DNA of 23,978 nucleotides from Xanthobacteraceae bacterium (GTDB taxonomy: Bacteria; Pseudomonadota; Alphaproteobacteria; Rhizobiales; Xanthobacteraceae). The notes below the pieces were generated by a model, which was not told the DNA's origin, ran no database searches, and saw only the letters and a list, made by a program, of their open reading frames with translations. The stretch is taken from assembly GCA_019746355.1 (NCBI GenBank), contig JAIESC010000019.1:1-23978 (forward strand). The letters run 5' to 3'. Both the position numbers and the translations under genes were made by a program. This document shows, one piece after another, positions 23,884 to 23,978 of the stretch (the first letter of the stretch is position 1; every line of letters starts with the position of its first letter).

Positions 23884-23978
23884 TCAGCCTTTGTCGCCGC
23901 CGCCCAGGAGCTTCTTTGCCCACCAGCCGGTGCGGCGCGGCTTGGCCGCGTCGTCGGCAGGTGCGGGTTCGGCCGCGG
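23884..23978 (-). CDS. C-terminal tail of an unidentified protein, cut by the window edge
   Basis: The minus-strand frame entering from the right edge reads an Ala/Pro/Asp-rich stretch ending PRRTGWWAKKLLGGGDKG and stops with TGA at 23886-23884. The stop is 5 nt before the ATG of the aldolase-dehydrogenase gene, implying cotranscription. A basic GWW-type ending after a low-complexity tail is reminiscent of the C terminus of alphaproteobacterial RNase E/G, but this is recollection of a short motif and is not strong enough to name the gene. Confidence 0.55.
   Translation of the reverse strand, partial: AAEPAPADDAAKPRRTGWWAKKLLGGGDKG

Overview
The window looks like chromosomal DNA of an alphaproteobacterium of the order Hyphomicrobiales, probably near Bradyrhizobium, Rhodopseudomonas or their Xanthobacteraceae relatives. 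This rests on high GC with long antisense shadow ORFs, an aroQ-accB-accC cluster, tricarboxylate-binding (Bug/TctC) receptors without transporter neighbours, a consensus-type sigma-EcfG stress promoter, and paired acyl-CoA dehydrogenases. No database search was possible, so the placement is inference. I see no tRNA, rRNA, CRISPR array, insertion sequence or phage gene.

Left part (1-4500, all minus strand): aroQ, accB and the first 12 codons of accC form a housekeeping operon. Upstream lie a Bug/TctC receptor and a two-gene periplasmic quality-control operon (M48 metalloprotease with TPR tail, then a ScsC/DsbA-like thiol oxidoreductase). That operon has a good sigma-70-like promoter and ends in a strong hairpin terminator.

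Middle-left (4696-9760, plus strand): an aminotransferase coupled to a short serine hydrolase, a PRC-barrel protein behind a consensus GGAAC-N16-CGTT promoter, an MFS transporter with an unresolved start, and a second Bug/TctC receptor.

Centre (9776-15789, minus strand): a membrane-fusion (HlyD-like) gene overlapping a BcsA-like glycosyltransferase with a C-terminal PilZ domain, probably a c-di-GMP-controlled exopolysaccharide module. Next come an 85-residue protein with an HExxH motif and a two-gene acyl-CoA dehydrogenase operon. The second dehydrogenase lacks a glutamate at both usual catalytic positions, which suggests a heteromeric enzyme.

Right part: plus-strand genes 16151-19939 encode a Tat-type PD40 beta-propeller protein, an HtrA-like protease without signal peptide, and a DUF1275 membrane protein. 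Convergent to these, minus-strand genes 19943-23978 encode an LsrF-like thiolase/aldolase, a CmcJ/AsaB-family oxidoreductase and a RhaD-like class II aldolase-SDR fusion, plus the C-terminal tail of one more gene. This last group is the best candidate for an undescribed pathway, because LsrF and RhaD homologues occur here without the rest of the lsr or rha systems.
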